A stretch of DNA of 47,752 bases, from positions 1 through 47,752 of the forward strand of contig CACEAQ010000003.1 in NCBI GenBank assembly GCA_902557605.1. Direction: 5' to 3'. Positions 1-10,415 of the stretch are shown here, piece after piece; within the stretch, counting starts at the first letter, position 1; each line of letters begins with the position of its first letter. Source of the stretch: an uncultured Pelagibacteraceae bacterium. Its GTDB lineage: Bacteria > Pseudomonadota > Alphaproteobacteria > Pelagibacterales > Pelagibacteraceae. The translations under genes and the position numbers were made by a program. The notes under the pieces are model-generated. The model ran no database searches, was not told the DNA's origin, and saw only the letters and a list, made by a program, of their open reading frames with translations.

Positions 1-336
1 ATTCTTATCAAATAAAATATTGTATTTACTTGATTGTTTTTTTTCTTTATCTAAATCTAACTCAGCTTCTTCGATTATTTGATAGTAAGATACCAAATTT
101 CTTATTTCATAATACTTTAATTGTTTAAGTTTTATTGCATCTTCATCCAAAAGAAGTTTTGTTGTTAATTCTTTAAAACCTTTTCGAATAGCTTGTTTTG
201 CTTTTTCTTCATTATTGATGGGAGTAGTGTATAATATTTCAACATTATTAACATGAAATAAGTTATTATCAGACAAAACATTTCCAGTTTTCAAAAAAAT
301 AACTAATATAATAATAATTAATTTAAAACTTTTCAT
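1..336 (-). CDS. DUF2066-like exported protein (partial; runs off the left edge)
   Basis: Open reverse frame from ATG at 336 to the window edge: MKSFKLIIIILVIFLKTGNVLSDNNLFHVNNVEILYTTPINNEEKAKQAIRKGFKELTTKLL...; signal-peptide-like N-terminus. Not in the ORF track because the stop lies outside the window. Confidence 0.6.
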   Translation of the reverse strand, partial: MKSFKLIIIILVIFLKTGNVLSDNNLFHVNNVEILYTTPINNEEKAKQAIRKGFKELTTKLLLDEDAIKLKQLKYYEIRNLVSYYQIIEEAELDLDKEKKQSSKYNILFDKN

Positions 337-360
337 AAAAAATAAATATCATTTTTACAA

Positions 361-1389
361 ATGAAAAAAATAGAAAATAGTTACAAAAAAAGTGGCGTAA
401 ATATTTCTTTAGCTAATAAATTTGTTAAGCATATTTCCACATTATCTAAAAAAAAGGGCAAAAAAAGGTATAATCAATTCGATGAGGAAAATATCGGTGG
501 ATTTGGATCTCTTTATGATATCAGTAATTCTAAAATTAAAGATCCTGTAATTGTTTCCTGTACAGATGGTGTGGGTACTAAAATTGATTTAGCTAATAGG
601 TTTAAAAAATTTGATACAATTGGTATTGACCTTGTTGCGATGTGTGTAAATGATTTAATCGTGCAAGGAGCTAAACCATTATTTTTTTTAGACTACATTG
701 CAGTGGGAAAATTGAATCTAAAAAAATCAAAAAAAATTATTAATGGTATCGTTAGAGGATGTAATTTATCAGACTGTAATTTAATTGGAGGAGAGACTGC
801 AGAAATGCCTGGCATATACTCTAAAGATAAATTTGATTTAGCAGGATTTAGCGTTGGTTTAGCTTCCAAAAAAAAATTACTGAACAAAAAAAATGTAAAA
901 ATAAATAATGTTATTTTAGCAGTTCCATCTTCTGGGGTTCATTCTAATGGTTTTTCTTTAGTAAGATCAATCTTAAAAAAAAGAAAAATTACAAAAAAAT
1001 TAAAAGAAGATCTATTAAAACCAACAAAAATTTATACTAGAGAAATTTTGAAATTAGTTGAAAAAAATTTAGTTAGCGCTGCGGCACATATCACTGGTGG
1101 GGGGTTAGTAGAAAATTTAATGAGATCTGTACCTGACAATTTATCTATAAATATTGATTTAGGAAAAATAAAAATAAAAAAAATTTTCAAATGGATAAAA
1201 AATCATGATATCTCTGATCAAGAAATGATGAGAACATTTAATTGTGGTGTAGGGTTTTGTATAATAACTCACAAAAATAATATTAAAAATATTCAAAAAC
1301 ACTTTTCAAAAAACTATAAACCTTATCAAATAGGATATATTTCAAAAAATAAATATAAGATTAATCTAATAAATTCTTTTAAATGGTAA
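361..1389 (+). CDS. purM: phosphoribosylformylglycinamidine cyclo-ligase
   Basis: Motifs DGVGTKIDLA, DLVAMCVNDL, GGETAEMPG, GGGLVENL typical of PurM (AIR synthetase). Confidence 0.97.
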   Translation: MKKIENSYKKSGVNISLANKFVKHISTLSKKKGKKRYNQFDEENIGGFGSLYDISNSKIKDPVIVSCTDGVGTKIDLANRFKKFDTIGIDLVAMCVNDLIVQGAKPLFFLDYIAVGKLNLKKSKKIINGIVRGCNLSDCNLIGGETAEMPGIYSKDKFDLAGFSVGLASKKKLLNKKNVKINNVILAVPSSGVHSNGFSLVRSILKKRKITKKLKEDLLKPTKIYTREILKLVEKNLVSAAAHITGGGLVENLMRSVPDNLSINIDLGKIKIKKIFKWIKNHDISDQEMMRTFNCGVGFCIITHKNNIKNIQKHFSKNYKPYQIGYISKNKYKINLINSFKW

Positions 1390-1946
1390 AAAAAAATGCA
1401 TGTGTATTTATTTCTGGAAGAGGATCGAATCTTAAAAGTTTGATCAACAAATCAAGAGATTATAATTTTCCTATAAATATTAAATTAATCATTTGTAATA
1501 ATGAAAGTGCATACGGCATAAAACATGCCAAAAAAAATTCAATACCATTTTTGATTGTTGACTCAAATAATAAAATCTTTGAGAGAAAAATAATTAAAGA
1601 AATTAAGAGATTTAAAATTTCTTTAATATGCCTAGCTGGTTACATGAAAATTATTTCCAAAAATTTTATAAAATCTTTTGGAAAACTTATAATTAATATC
1701 CACCCTTCTCTACTTCCAAAATACAAAGGCCTAAATACTTATTCTAGAGTACTAAAAAACAGTGAGATAATGACTGGATGCACAGTTCATATTGTGAATG
1801 AAAAACTCGATGATGGGAAAATAATTGCTCAAAAAGGTTTTTATATTAGTTCAAAAGATGATGCAAAAGATCTTGAGAGAAAAACTCAAAAGCTTGAATA
1901 CAAAACTTATGCAGAGGCAATTATAAATCTCTATAGATATGATTAG
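1383..1946 (+). CDS. purN: phosphoribosylglycinamide formyltransferase
   Basis: ISGRGSNLKSLI, LAGYMKIIS, NIHPSLLPKYKGLNTY motifs; 7-nt overlap with purM. Confidence 0.96.
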   Translation: MVKKNACVFISGRGSNLKSLINKSRDYNFPINIKLIICNNESAYGIKHAKKNSIPFLIVDSNNKIFERKIIKEIKRFKISLICLAGYMKIISKNFIKSFGKLIINIHPSLLPKYKGLNTYSRVLKNSEIMTGCTVHIVNEKLDDGKIIAQKGFYISSKDDAKDLERKTQKLEYKTYAEAIINLYRYD

Positions 1947-2353
1947 TCTTTAAAAAAAAAATCAATTTCTTTTTTTGCATTTTCTTTTGAGTCCGAGCCA
2001 TGCACAGAGTTTTTGTCAATGGATATGCCATATAACTTTCTTATAGTGTTTTCCTCTGCTTTTCTTGGGTCTGTAGCTCCCATAATTTTTCTGTTGGCCA
2101 GAATAGCATTTTCGCCTTCCAAAATCATCACTACTATTGGCCCTGAAGAGAGATAGGCGCATAAATCGTTATAAAAAGGTTTAGATTGGTGAACTTTATA
2201 AAATTCAGCAGCCTCATCTTTTGTGATATGAATTTTCTTTGAGTTTTTAATATTTATATTGTTCGAAATAAATATTTTTTTAATATCATCAATTAAATTT
2301 CTTTCAACAGCGTCTGGCTTTATTATTGAAAGTGTCTGTTCACGGTTATTCAT
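1943..2353 (-). CDS. ndk: nucleoside diphosphate kinase
   Basis: TLSIIKPDAVERN, catalytic-His region NSVHGSDS; 136 aa. Confidence 0.96.
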   Translation of the reverse strand: MNNREQTLSIIKPDAVERNLIDDIKKIFISNNINIKNSKKIHITKDEAAEFYKVHQSKPFYNDLCAYLSSGPIVVMILEGENAILANRKIMGATDPRKAEENTIRKLYGISIDKNSVHGSDSKENAKKEIDFFFKD

Positions 2354-3803
2354 AGTGATCTTCTATTAACTGATTTAAAAGCCTGACACCAAAACCAGTA
2401 GCGCCTCCTGAATTCAAAGCTCCACCATATTTTGAAAAAGCCATCCCAGCAATGTCTAAATGAGCCCAAGGAGTTTTATTTAAAATAAATCTTTGTAAAA
2501 ACTGAGCAGCTGTTGTTGAACCTGCACCACCCACATAATTAATATTTTGCACATCGGCATTTTTCGAGTTCATTAGTTTGTCATAATTTTTGTGAAGAGG
2601 CATTCTCCATACCTTTTCATTAACTTTTTCTCCTGCGCTAAAGATTTGCTTAGATAAATTATCATTATTAGAAAAAAGACCTGCGTATTCTGAGCCCAAG
2701 CAAACAATTATTGCGCCAGTCAATGTAGCTAAATCTATTATAAATTTAGGTTTAAATTTTTTTTCTGTAAATGTTAAAGCATCTGCAAGAACCAATCGAC
2801 CTTCAGCATCTGTATTAAGTATTTCAATAGTTTTGCCACTATATGATTTTACAATATCTCCAGGCCTTTGTGCATTTCCACTAACCATATTTTCTACAAG
2901 ACCAACTACACCCACAGCATTAATTTTTGCTTTTCTAAGTGCCAAATTCTTCATCAGCCCTACTACTGAGGCTGATCCCGCCATATCATAAGTCATGTCT
3001 TCCATAAATTTAGCTGGCTTCAAAGAATATCCCCCAGTATCAAAACAAACACCCTTACCAACAAAAGCAACGGGTTTAGAATTATTTTTTGCTCCATTCC
3101 ACTCTATTGTAACTAAATAAGATCCTCTAACACTGCCTTGGCCCACTCCTAACAACGCTTGCATGCCCAACTTTTTTAATTTTTTTTCATCGTATATATT
3201 TATTTTCAATCCATCTTTTTTTAAACTATTCAATCTTTTTGCATATTCATCTGGATGTAAAATATTTCCTGGTTCTGAGACCAAGTCTCTAGCATAAAAA
3301 GTACCCTCCTCTAATGCTTTGAATTTTAATTGAGATCTTATTGATGGTATATTTCTTATTCCTAAAACATTAATCGATATTTCTCTTAAGTCTTTTTTTG
3401 TTTTATATTTTTTAAATTCATAAGATTTCAATTTTATACCATGAAGAAAATATCCAAGAAAATTTTCATTTTTACTTTCAATGCTATCCGAAATTATAAA
3501 GTATTCACTTTTTACTCCGGTATTTATTTTTCCATAAAATTCTGCGCCTAAATTTTCTATTTCGGAAGTATTAAGGTTATTTTTAACTGAAATTAAAACT
3601 ATCTTTTTTTTTGCGTTTATATCAAATACAAATAAATTTTTCTTTAAGTCGCTTGTGTTTAATAAATCATTTATATACTTATGTTCTGATGCAGATAGAT
3701 ATTTTACAAGACTTTTTATTTTAAACTTGTCATTGGAAAATAAAATAATATTGCCAGAAGATTTGTTGGTTCTTTTTTTTAAGTAATTAATTTTAACAGT
3801 CAT
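2346..3803 (-). CDS. pepA: leucyl aminopeptidase (M17)
   Basis: GKGVCFDTGGYSLKP, NTDAEGRLVLADAL, LTGAI motifs. Confidence 0.96.
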   Translation of the reverse strand: MTVKINYLKKRTNKSSGNIILFSNDKFKIKSLVKYLSASEHKYINDLLNTSDLKKNLFVFDINAKKKIVLISVKNNLNTSEIENLGAEFYGKINTGVKSEYFIISDSIESKNENFLGYFLHGIKLKSYEFKKYKTKKDLREISINVLGIRNIPSIRSQLKFKALEEGTFYARDLVSEPGNILHPDEYAKRLNSLKKDGLKINIYDEKKLKKLGMQALLGVGQGSVRGSYLVTIEWNGAKNNSKPVAFVGKGVCFDTGGYSLKPAKFMEDMTYDMAGSASVVGLMKNLALRKAKINAVGVVGLVENMVSGNAQRPGDIVKSYSGKTIEILNTDAEGRLVLADALTFTEKKFKPKFIIDLATLTGAIIVCLGSEYAGLFSNNDNLSKQIFSAGEKVNEKVWRMPLHKNYDKLMNSKNADVQNINYVGGAGSTTAAQFLQRFILNKTPWAHLDIAGMAFSKYGGALNSGGATGFGVRLLNQLIEDHYE

Positions 3804-3934
3804 AATTTTGAAAAAACCTATTTATGTCAGTGATTTAAGTCTAAATGTACAAATTTTCAATGAAAATTTAGTCATAGTTAAACCATTAGTTGAATTTATT
3901 TTATGGATGCATTATTTATATACAATATATCAAA

Positions 3935-5056
3935 ATGCTTCAAAACAAGATTTATCAAAACTTTATATTAGAGATTTTCAAAACTTTTTTTATTGTTTTG
4001 ATAGGTTTGTCTTTAATAGCCTTGACGGTAAGGGCGGTGAATTTTTTAGATTTGATTGTAAATGACGGTTACCCTGTTTTAAAATACTTACATTATTCAG
4101 TTTTAAATATTTTTGGAATAGTACCTAAATTTATACCCCTTTCATTTTTGATTTCTCTTATGATATTTATCTTAAAGCACATTGATGATAGTGAATTTAT
4201 AATTTTATGGACATCAGGAGTTGAGAAAATAAAAGTAGTAAATTTATTTTTTTTTACATCTTTAATATTATTGATTTTTTATTTATTATTTTCGATTTTA
4301 TTAACTCCGTTAGCTTTAAATAAATCAAGAAACTTATTAAGCCAGGATCAATTTAACTCTTTTCTACCAACTATAAGAACACAACAATTTAGTGACTCTT
4401 TTCAAGGATTTACATTTATAGCAGAAAAAAAAATTAAAAATGAAATACAAAATATTTTTTTACATGATGTAGGAAATAATTTAAAAAACCTGCTTTCCGA
4501 AGTTTCTGATATCACTAATACAACTGTCGTTGCAGAAAAAGGAATTGTTGATAAAAGAAAGATATTTTTATTTAATGGACAAATAATTACTTCTGAAAAA
4601 AGAAATTTGGAAAAAAATGATATTATTAAATTTGATCAACTAAATATTGATTTAAGAAATTTAGCAACTAATACAATTACACATCCTAAAATTCAAGAAA
4701 CAAGTACCAAAGAACTTCTAAAATGTTTAAATTTAGAAAATTTAAATACAGGAATTTGTAATGAACAGTCAAACAAGGAAATTCCTCCGAACTTAATTAG
4801 GAGAGTAATTTTACCATTTTACCTTCCTGTTGTATCGTTAATTTGCTCCTTGCTGCTAATAAGAAATAATAAAGTTTATTATAATAAAATTTCGATTTTT
4901 TTGTATAGCTTTATTCTACTAGTCTTGAGCGAATTAATTATTAAATACACAGGGATAAAAATTATTTATAGTATTGGTTATATTGCATCGCCTTTTATTT
5001 TAATTGTATTTTTATACTTTTTACTAATATTTAAGTTCTCAAGAGAGACAAAATAA
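3935..5056 (+). CDS. lptF: LPS export ABC transporter permease LptF (YjgP/YjgQ family)
   Basis: Membrane protein directly upstream of LptG; likely start is the internal Met MLQNKIYQNF (3935) rather than the track's 3890. Confidence 0.85.
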   Translation: MLQNKIYQNFILEIFKTFFIVLIGLSLIALTVRAVNFLDLIVNDGYPVLKYLHYSVLNIFGIVPKFIPLSFLISLMIFILKHIDDSEFIILWTSGVEKIKVVNLFFFTSLILLIFYLLFSILLTPLALNKSRNLLSQDQFNSFLPTIRTQQFSDSFQGFTFIAEKKIKNEIQNIFLHDVGNNLKNLLSEVSDITNTTVVAEKGIVDKRKIFLFNGQIITSEKRNLEKNDIIKFDQLNIDLRNLATNTITHPKIQETSTKELLKCLNLENLNTGICNEQSNKEIPPNLIRRVILPFYLPVVSLICSLLLIRNNKVYYNKISIFLYSFILLVLSELIIKYTGIKIIYSIGYIASPFILIVFLYFLLIFKFSRETK

Positions 5057-5058
5057 TT

Positions 5059-6147
5059 ATGAATAAAATTATCTTGAATTATCTTCTGAAAAATTTTTTA
5101 AAAACATTAATGTATTCAATTTTAATTATGTATTCTTTTGGGTTTATTCTGACTTTATTTGAAGAAATAGAATTTTTTAAAAATCTTAATGTGAGCATAC
5201 TCATGCCTTTAATGCTTACAAGTATTTTCATACCAAGCATGATAACAAAATTATTACCATTTATTATTTTTATTTCTAGTCTATGGTTTATGAGATCAAT
5301 TAGAAATAATAAAGACCTTTTAACTTTAAAAGTTTATGGATATTCAAATATAAAAATCTTTTTTATTCTAGCTTTAACTTCTTTTACATTGGGATGGTTA
5401 ATTTTAATTATTGTAAGTCCAATAACATCATCAATGGTTAAGTATTATGAAATTACAAAATCTCAATATGCAAGAGATGTTGATCACCTTGTAGCAGTAA
5501 ATAAAAATGGTCTATGGATTAAAGAAAATTTAAATAATGGCACGCGAATAATCACCGCCTCTAAGCCAGACGGAATTAATCTAAATAGTGTTACAATTTT
5601 TCAATTAAATCAAAGCTATAATTTAGAGAAAAAAATTTATGCAGGAACAGCAAATATAAAAAATAATAATTGGGATTTAGATGATGTAATAATATTTAAG
5701 CGTAAAGATGGAATTTTTGAAAAAGAATTTCTTGAAAAATATCAAATTAATTCAATCTATAATTACGAAAAAATAACAAGTTTATTTAAAAATTTTGATA
5801 CAATGTCTTTTTTAGACCTCGCGATTGATTACCAAGAATTACTTAAGAACGGTTATAATAAAAAATTTTTAAATCAGAGTTTGCATTCGATGTTAACTTT
5901 GCCCTTCTTTTTGTTCTTGATGACAGCTATTGCATCGATAATTACTATGAATACTTTGAAGAGGTCTGATAATTTTAAGTTGATATTATTAGGAATATTT
6001 ATAAGTGTTTTTGTCTACTATTTTAAAGATTTATCCTTAGCCTTGGGACAGACTGGGAGAATACCAATTACTCTTGCTTTATGGTCTCCTATTATAGCAT
6101 TAAGTCTTTTCACATTTATTGGAGTTTTACAGATAAATGAAAAATAA
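5059..6147 (+). CDS. lptG: LPS export ABC transporter permease LptG
   Basis: YjgP/YjgQ-type permease (LNYLLKNFLKTL..., GIFISVFVYYFKDLSLALG), conserved lptFG-lptD order. Confidence 0.88.
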   Translation: MNKIILNYLLKNFLKTLMYSILIMYSFGFILTLFEEIEFFKNLNVSILMPLMLTSIFIPSMITKLLPFIIFISSLWFMRSIRNNKDLLTLKVYGYSNIKIFFILALTSFTLGWLILIIVSPITSSMVKYYEITKSQYARDVDHLVAVNKNGLWIKENLNNGTRIITASKPDGINLNSVTIFQLNQSYNLEKKIYAGTANIKNNNWDLDDVIIFKRKDGIFEKEFLEKYQINSIYNYEKITSLFKNFDTMSFLDLAIDYQELLKNGYNKKFLNQSLHSMLTLPFFLFLMTAIASIITMNTLKRSDNFKLILLGIFISVFVYYFKDLSLALGQTGRIPITLALWSPIIALSLFTFIGVLQINEK

Positions 6148-8527
6148 ATTTTTAGTTATAATTATATTTTTATTTCAAACGACGCTTAAAGCCGAAAATG
6201 TACAAATAGAAGCAAAAAATATCACATTAGATAAAGATCAAACAACTTCGATCTTTGAGAATGAAGTTGTTGTGAGAACTGAAGATAAAGTTATTAAGAG
6301 CGACTATTTGAAATATAATAAAAAAAATAGATTTTTAATTTTTAAAAAGAACATAGTCGCTGAAGATAATCTTGGAAACATTATTAGAACAGATTATGCA
6401 GAGTATGATGAAAAAAAGAAAAATTTTTTAAGTAAGGGCCCTACCAAAATAATTACATCTCAAAATTATGATCTCGAAGGTTCAAACATATTTTTAGATA
6501 ATGCAGAAAAATTTATCAAATCAGACTATAAAGCAACTATTGTAGATCAAGAAGGAAATATAATAAATTTAGATAACTTCGAATACCACGCTGAAAGTAA
6601 TATTTTTAAATCAGTAGGTAACATAAAAATAAAAGATAAAAAAACCAATACTTATGAGTTTTCTCAAGTTTATATAGATACAAAAAAAAGGGAGATACTA
6701 GGGACAGATATAAAATCATACCTTAAAGATTCAAATTTCAAAATTAATCAGAAAAATAAACCTAGAGTCTTTGCTAATTCGGTGAATATTAATAATGATA
6801 AAAAAATATTTACTAAAAGTATTTTTACTTTATGTGACTATAGAAAAAATGATAAATGTCCACCATGGACAATACAAGCTTCTGAAATGTTGCACGATAA
6901 CAAAAAGAAAACAATATATTATGATAATGCATTAATAAAAGTTTATAATGTTCCAATTTTTTATATACCAAAGTTGTCGCATCCAGATCCGACAGTTGAT
7001 AGAAGATCTGGATTTTTAATACCTTCTTTTTCTGATTCAAAAAATTTAGGATCTGGAGTTTCTATTCCGTATTTTTTCAATGTTGCTAAAGATAAAAATT
7101 TTACTTTTATTAGTAGAATTTATGAAAATGAAAATCCTCTATACATGGGGCAATTTCATCAAGCTTTTAAAGATGCGAGTCTTTTAGCAGATTTTGGTTA
7201 TACTGAAGGATATAAAAAAACAAGTGTTTCAAAAAAAGCAGGACAAAAGTCTCATTTTTTTTCTAAATTTGTAAAAAGTTTCAAAGGTAAAAATAATTCC
7301 GAAAGTAATTTAACATTATCTGTACAAGATGTTTCTAATGATAAATATCTCAAACTATATAAAATTAAATCAAACTTGATTGACTATAGTGAAACTTTTC
7401 TAAAAAACTCTTTGAATTTTACTCACGAAAATGAAAATATTTTTTTTAATTTAAATGCAAGTGTTTACGAGACACTCAAAGAAAGTTATAACGATAAATA
7501 TGAGTATATTCTGCCAGAATTAACATTAAATAAAAATCTATTTTCGAATGATAATTTTGGAAGTTTGGATCTTCAATCTAATTTAAAAATTCATAATTAT
7601 GATACTAACAAAACAACCAATTTTTTGGTTAATGATTTTAATTGGGACTCTAAAGAGTTCAATTTTGATACTGGAGTAAGATCGAAAATTTTTGGACATT
7701 TAAGAAATATTAATTATGAGGCAAAAAATGTTGATCTTTATAAAAAAGACTCGACCTCTGAAATTCATGGAGCGCTCGGTTTGTTAACTGAATTGAACTT
7801 AGAAAAAAAGGTGAATAGTTCATCGCACTTCTTAACTCCTAAATTTATGATAAGATATGCACCTGGAAATATGAGACAGGAGAATACTGGTTTAAGACTT
7901 AATCCAATTTCTGCATTTAGTTTAGAAAGACTTGATAATATAAATAATTTTGAAACTGGCCTAAGTGGAACTTTTGGATTTGATTACAAGATCGAAAACA
8001 CAAATAGAGATTTTGACTTTTCAGTTGCACAAATTGTTAATGAAAAGGAAAATAAAAAGATGCATTCTAAAACAAGTTTAGATGAAAAGCTCTCTGACCT
8101 GGTTGGTAGTGCTAAACTAGCAATAAATGATAAAATTGACATAAATTATAATTTTTCATTAGATCAAAATTATAGCGATCTTAATTATAATGAGATTGGA
8201 ACTGCTATGAATTTTGATAAATTAAATATTAATTTTGATTTTTTACAAGAAAAAAAACATATCGGCAACCAAGAATATTTTAAAACAAAAATTCAATTAG
8301 AAAATATTGAAAATAATATTATTTCTTTTGAAACAAAAAGAAATTTAATTACTAATTCTGCAGATTTTTATAACCTTAGTTATGAATATGTTAATGACTG
8401 TTTAAGAGCAGGATTAGTTTATAGAAGGGAATTTTATAATGACTCAGAATTAGAACCAGATAATTCACTTATGTTTAAAATCACTTTGACACCTTTTGGA
8501 AATATAAATTCACCTTCTTTTAACTAA
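6137..8527 (+). CDS. lptD: LPS-assembly outer membrane protein LptD
   Basis: OstA-like N-terminal repeats, then CDYRKNDKCPPWTI...YYDNALIKVYNVPIFYIPKLSHPDPTVDRRSGFLIPSF, typical LptD. Confidence 0.93.
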   Translation: MKNKFLVIIIFLFQTTLKAENVQIEAKNITLDKDQTTSIFENEVVVRTEDKVIKSDYLKYNKKNRFLIFKKNIVAEDNLGNIIRTDYAEYDEKKKNFLSKGPTKIITSQNYDLEGSNIFLDNAEKFIKSDYKATIVDQEGNIINLDNFEYHAESNIFKSVGNIKIKDKKTNTYEFSQVYIDTKKREILGTDIKSYLKDSNFKINQKNKPRVFANSVNINNDKKIFTKSIFTLCDYRKNDKCPPWTIQASEMLHDNKKKTIYYDNALIKVYNVPIFYIPKLSHPDPTVDRRSGFLIPSFSDSKNLGSGVSIPYFFNVAKDKNFTFISRIYENENPLYMGQFHQAFKDASLLADFGYTEGYKKTSVSKKAGQKSHFFSKFVKSFKGKNNSESNLTLSVQDVSNDKYLKLYKIKSNLIDYSETFLKNSLNFTHENENIFFNLNASVYETLKESYNDKYEYILPELTLNKNLFSNDNFGSLDLQSNLKIHNYDTNKTTNFLVNDFNWDSKEFNFDTGVRSKIFGHLRNINYEAKNVDLYKKDSTSEIHGALGLLTELNLEKKVNSSSHFLTPKFMIRYAPGNMRQENTGLRLNPISAFSLERLDNINNFETGLSGTFGFDYKIENTNRDFDFSVAQIVNEKENKKMHSKTSLDEKLSDLVGSAKLAINDKIDINYNFSLDQNYSDLNYNEIGTAMNFDKLNINFDFLQEKKHIGNQEYFKTKIQLENIENNIISFETKRNLITNSADFYNLSYEYVNDCLRAGLVYRREFYNDSELEPDNSLMFKITLTPFGNINSPSFN

Positions 8528-9453
8528 TGAAAATATTTTTAACCATCTTTTTCATATCATTAATTTCTATTAATAGTTTGCATGCAAAATATAAAAGCAA
8601 TATCATAGTTAAAGTTGAAAACGAAATTATAACAAGTTTTGAAATTAAAAATAAAATTTTAAGTTCTTTAATTTTAAGTAAACAGGAAATCAATCAAGAA
8701 AATATAAATAAATTAAAAAAACAAGCCTTGGAGGCACTTATTCAACAAAAATTGAAAGAAATTGAACTTAAAAAATATCAATTTAAAAGTGATAATGCTC
8801 AAGTAACTTCATACATAAATAAATTATCTTCAACCGATGTTTTAGGACTTCAAAATCGATTTAAGGATAATAATCTAGACTATGAATTATTTTTTAGAGA
8901 AATTGAAACTACACTTAATTGGCAAAAATTTATATATAAAATTTATGCTAGTAAAATTGAAATAGATGAAAAATCTGTTGAAGAGGAACTTAAAGAAATT
9001 AAAAAATCGCAAAATGAAATTATCAAAGAGTTGCAAATTTCAGAAATAGAAATTTTAAACGCTGAAACAAATGATTTAACTCAAAAAAAAATTAAAGAAA
9101 TAAGTCAACTTATTGCTGATGAAGGTTTTGAAGCTATAGCTACTAAATATAGCATTTCACCAACAGCATCAAATAAAGGAAATTTAGGCTGGGTAAATAG
9201 TAAATCGTTATCCAAACAAATGTATAGCGTATTAGTAAATATGAATATAGGAGAGGTTAGTAAACCAATAATTACATCAAATACTACACTTTTTTTAAAA
9301 ATCAATAACAAAAGGGAGTTGAAAACAAAGCTCATAAACGAAGATGATCTGAAAAAAAGAATAATAAATAAAAGAAAAAATGAATTGTTTAACTTATACT
9401 CAAACAGTCATTTGTCTAAACTCAAAAACACAAGTTTAATTGAATATAAATGA
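8527..9453 (+). CDS. surA: SurA-like periplasmic chaperone / peptidyl-prolyl isomerase
   Basis: Signal peptide, SurA N-domain-like region, parvulin-like segment (GNLGWVNSKSLSKQMYSVL...GEVSKPI); sits between lptD and pdxA. Confidence 0.85.
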   Translation: MKIFLTIFFISLISINSLHAKYKSNIIVKVENEIITSFEIKNKILSSLILSKQEINQENINKLKKQALEALIQQKLKEIELKKYQFKSDNAQVTSYINKLSSTDVLGLQNRFKDNNLDYELFFREIETTLNWQKFIYKIYASKIEIDEKSVEEELKEIKKSQNEIIKELQISEIEILNAETNDLTQKKIKEISQLIADEGFEAIATKYSISPTASNKGNLGWVNSKSLSKQMYSVLVNMNIGEVSKPIITSNTTLFLKINNKRELKTKLINEDDLKKRIINKRKNELFNLYSNSHLSKLKNTSLIEYK

Positions 9454-10415
9454 AAGATAAAATTTTAATACTTGGAGGAGATCCAAATAGTATTAATTCA
9501 GAAATAATATGTAAAAGTTGGAAAAAACTTAATAGTTCTTTAAAAAGAAAAATCTTCTTAATATCAAACTATAAATTATTCAAAAAACAAATATCAAAAT
9601 TAAATATGAATATAAACTTAGTGAAGGTAGATAATGTCAACCAAAAAGTAAGGAATAATTCTTTAAAAGTAATTGATATAAAGTTAAATTTTAAAAATCC
9701 ATTTAATGTAAATAAAAAAAATGCGTCCGAATTTGTTTTAAAGGCTTTTGATTATGCCCACAATCTTGCAATCAATAAAAAGATCAAAGGTATAATTAAT
9801 TGCCCTATAGATAAAAGGCTGCTTAAAAAAAAAAATATAGGTGTCACAGAATTTCTAGCTGAAAAAAATAAGATTAAAAAAGACACTGAAGCAATGCTTA
9901 TCTGGAACAAAAAACTTTCAGTATGTCCAATTACAACTCATATAAAAATCAAAGATATAAATAAGAAAATCAAAAAGAGTTTAATTATAACAAAAATAAG
10001 TTCGATAAGTAAAAATTTTAGGTTAATATTTAAAAAAAAACCTAAAATAGGTCTCCTGGGGTTAAACCCTCATAACGCGGAAATGGAAAGTGGATCGGAA
10101 GAAAAAAAAATAATTTTACCATCTATTAAAAATTTAAAAAGAAAAGGTATAAAAATAGATGGGCCTTTGGTTTCTGATACAGTATTCATTAGTGAGTATA
10201 AAAAATATGATGTGATAGTTGGAATTTATCATGATCAGGTTCTCTCCCCTTTTAAAACAATTTTTAAGTTTGACGCTATCAATATCACTTTAGGATTAAA
10301 CTATCTTCGAGTATCACCTGACCATGGAACGGCGAAAGATCTTATTGGAAAAAATGCAGCTAATTTCTCAAGTTTGCTAAAATGTATTCAATTTTTAGAT
10401 AAGTTCAGCTTATGA
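9450..10415 (+). CDS. pdxA: 4-hydroxythreonine-4-phosphate dehydrogenase
   Basis: GDPNSINSEI, GLNPHNAEMESGSEE, GPLVSDTVF, YHDQVLSPFK, SPDHGTAKDL motifs. Confidence 0.95.
   Translation: MKDKILILGGDPNSINSEIICKSWKKLNSSLKRKIFLISNYKLFKKQISKLNMNINLVKVDNVNQKVRNNSLKVIDIKLNFKNPFNVNKKNASEFVLKAFDYAHNLAINKKIKGIINCPIDKRLLKKKNIGVTEFLAEKNKIKKDTEAMLIWNKKLSVCPITTHIKIKDINKKIKKSLIITKISSISKNFRLIFKKKPKIGLLGLNPHNAEMESGSEEKKIILPSIKNLKRKGIKIDGPLVSDTVFISEYKKYDVIVGIYHDQVLSPFKTIFKFDAINITLGLNYLRVSPDHGTAKDLIGKNAANFSSLLKCIQFLDKFSL

Noticed and set aside
3808-4065. 85-aa plus-strand ORF upstream of lptF
   Set aside because: Overlaps the lptF start in another frame, no recognisable family; likely chance ORF.
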